This document shows, in pieces, positions 5,117 to 6,569 of a DNA stretch of 6,569 nucleotides. Position numbers and translations under genes: made by a program. Under the pieces are notes generated by a model. The model worked only from the letters and a program-made list of their open reading frames with translations. It was not told the DNA's origin and ran no database searches. The DNA is from Croceicoccus sp. (GTDB lineage Bacteria > Pseudomonadota > Alphaproteobacteria > Sphingomonadales > Sphingomonadaceae): the NCBI GenBank assembly GCA_029936705.1, contig JAPYSD010000211.1, forward strand, positions 1-6,569. Direction: 5' to 3'. Positions within the stretch are counted from its first letter, which is position 1. Each line of letters opens with the position of its first letter.

Positions 5117-6569
5117 TTAAATTGTCGCGATCGAGGGATGCTGCCCAGCCCAAGGCTTGATCTGGGAAAAAGCATAGGCTGCCGCGAATACTTCCGCGTC
5201 TGCCAGCCTTGGCCCGATGATCTGCAGTCCGACAGGCATTCCGTCTACGAACCCACATGGCACCGATGCCGCAGGCAAGCCCAGCACGTTGGCTATATAT
5301 GTGTAATTGGTGCTTATGTGATCGATCGAATATTTGTCGATATAGGGCTGATCCCATTCACCATCCGGGATCAACGGAGCAATCGTTCCGACCGTAGGCG
5401 TGCAGATGAAATCATGGCGCTCAAACACCGTATCAATCCAACGCACCAGTTCAGCCCGCACCTCGAACAGGCGCATATATTCGTCGGCCGAGAACAGCTC
5501 TCCACCCATCGCCTTGATTTGGGCAAGCATGGCCTTCACCGGCGGTGTGAATTGCGCCTGCTTTTCAGCACTGAATCCAAGCAGCCGACCCGTACGCCGA
5601 TAAGAATATTCGTTCATCGCTATAAACACGGGCCAAGCAGCGGAATCCGGCAGCGTAACGTCCGCGACTTCGACATTTGCGCCTGCGGTCGCGAACAGAT
5701 TGGCAGCCTTCTCCGCTACATCGATGGCGCGCGGATCGCCGCCGGTAATGACGCCCCAGTCCCTGCTCCACCCGATCCGCTTTCCGGCCACACCTGCGCC
5801 AAGCGCAGAAACGAGGTCCGGCGACAGCTCGTCGATGGCGCTTGGGTCGCGCGCATCGCGGCCTGCCAGCACCTGCATCATGATGGCGCCGTCGCGGACA
5901 TCCTGCGTGATGGGACCAGCCGACGACATGTGGACGCTTACCGGAGTGCGCGAAGGAATACGCCCAGCACTGGGCTGGAACCCGAACACGCCATTCAGTG
6001 CTGCAGGAATTCTTGTCGACCCGCCGCCATCGCTGCCGACGGCAAAGGGCGTGATCCCGGCAGCAACGGATGCGGCAGCCCCCCCGCTTGACGCACCGGA
6101 AATACGCTTTCGATCCCATGGATTGAGCGTTTCGCCGGCAAGAAGCGTCTTCGTCCGAGGGAACGTTGCGAATTCGGGCGTATTCGTCTTGCCCACGATA
6201 ACGGCCCCTGCATTGCGGAGGCGTTCGACAAGGATTTCGTCGATGGTAGGGACAAGGTCCTTCATCGCCATCGACCCCTGTGTGGTAACGAGGCCTTTGG
6301 TCGCGTAGAGATCCTTGATTGAGATCGGGATTCCGTGAAGCGGGCCCAGCGTATCGCCGTTCGATATCGCCTTTTCCGCCAATGCGGCCTGCGCAAGTGC
6401 GCCTTCGCGATCGACGGTGATGTATGCGTGGATAAGCGGATCGATACGATCGATCCGATCAAGAAAATAGCGCGTCAGTTCGACCGGCGACAGCGACTTG
6501 TCGGCCATCATTTCTCGAAGCTGCCAAGCCGGAGTCCAAGCCAGGCTTTCCTCCGTCCCGGTTAAGCCC
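5117..6569 (-). CDS. Amidase-signature family hydrolase, 5' end beyond the window
   Basis: This enzyme hydrolyses a carboxylic amide, probably in the cytoplasm, since the visible part shows no signal peptide. Counting from the in-frame Met at 6511, Lys66 is in PISIKDLYATKG, the cis-Ser141 in SGASSGGAAAS and the nucleophile Ser165 in DGGGSTRIPA. The spacing of 75 and 24 residues equals that of the classic Lys-cisSer-Ser triad of fatty acid amide hydrolase. The C-terminal PAASVPCGF and GMPVGLQIIGP are also typical, and the frame ends in a TAA at 5117-5119. That Met is unlikely to be the true start: the frame stays open through 19 more codons to the window edge. They read like the usual family N-terminus (LAWTPAWQLRE before the SPVELTR helix), and no ribosome binding site precedes 6511. 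Visible length is 483 residues. GatA, the tRNA amidotransferase subunit, belongs to the same superfamily, but no gatB or gatC is adjacent, so a catabolic or detoxifying amidase is more likely. The substrate is not predictable. It converges on the TonB-dependent receptor. Confidence 0.95.
   Translation of the reverse strand, partial: GLTGTEESLAWTPAWQLREMMADKSLSPVELTRYFLDRIDRIDPLIHAYITVDREGALAQAALAEKAISNGDTLGPLHGIPISIKDLYATKGLVTTQGSMAMKDLVPTIDEILVERLRNAGAVIVGKTNTPEFATFPRTKTLLAGETLNPWDRKRISGASSGGAAASVAAGITPFAVGSDGGGSTRIPAALNGVFGFQPSAGRIPSRTPVSVHMSSAGPITQDVRDGAIMMQVLAGRDARDPSAIDELSPDLVSALGAGVAGKRIGWSRDWGVITGGDPRAIDVAEKAANLFATAGANVEVADVTLPDSAAWPVFIAMNEYSYRRTGRLLGFSAEKQAQFTPPVKAMLAQIKAMGGELFSADEYMRLFEVRAELVRWIDTVFERHDFICTPTVGTIAPLIPDGEWDQPYIDKYSIDHISTNYTYIANVLGLPAASVPCGFVDGMPVGLQIIGPRLADAEVFAAAYAFSQIKPWAGQHPSIATI

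Noticed and set aside
5084..6091. 335-codon plus-strand open frame opposite the amidase
   Set aside because: The minus strand encodes a complete amidase signature and triad here; the plus-strand product is Arg/His-rich with no protein-like motifs.
6436..6462. Run of GATCGAT-type units that looks like a small tandem repeat
   Set aside because: It is explained by the repeated codons for DRIDRID in the amidase N-terminal helix.

Overview
The window suggests a GC-rich alphaproteobacterium, most likely a sphingomonad (Sphingomonadales). This rests on codon use strongly biased to G/C at third positions and on the style of the 845-residue TonB-dependent receptor: an Ala-rich signal peptide, an EIIVTARR TonB box and a GPQGTLFG plug motif. 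The assignment is inference; there is no rRNA or other phylogenetic marker here. I see no tRNA, CRISPR array, insertion sequence or phage gene.

Layout from left to right. (1) 1-498, plus strand: the 3' part of a gene that enters from the left edge; I do not recognise the family. (2) 499-643: a short gap. (3) 644-1799, minus strand: a decayed secreted esterase of the hormone-sensitive-lipase (HSL, family IV) alpha/beta-hydrolase type. It is broken by three single-base indels and an in-frame TAG, yet all catalytic residues are still recognisable across the fragments. (4) 1800-2262: a region with no secure gene. On the minus strand it holds one weak lipoprotein-like frame that runs 11 bp into the esterase start. 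On the plus side it holds the leader of the receptor gene, with a plausible ribosome binding site. (5) 2263-4800, plus strand: an intact TonB-dependent outer-membrane receptor, followed by a strong intrinsic terminator with a UUCG tetraloop. (6) 4873-5116: an intergenic gap with one weaker hairpin oriented for the opposite strand. (7) 5117-6569, minus strand: an amidase-signature hydrolase with a complete Lys-cisSer-Ser triad. Its N-terminus runs off the right edge.

The receptor is convergent with the amidase and divergent from the esterase relic. An outer-membrane importer next to an amidase and a formerly secreted esterase fits a small catabolic or scavenging locus: surface or periplasmic ester cleavage, TonB-driven uptake, then hydrolysis of an amide in the cytoplasm. 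The substrate cannot be read from the sequence, and the linkage is by neighbourhood only. With the esterase broken, any such pathway has probably lost a step, if the assembly is correct. I found no convincing new biological system. The items most worth checking are the pattern of esterase lesions, the unrecognised left-edge protein, and the ambiguous region upstream of the receptor.
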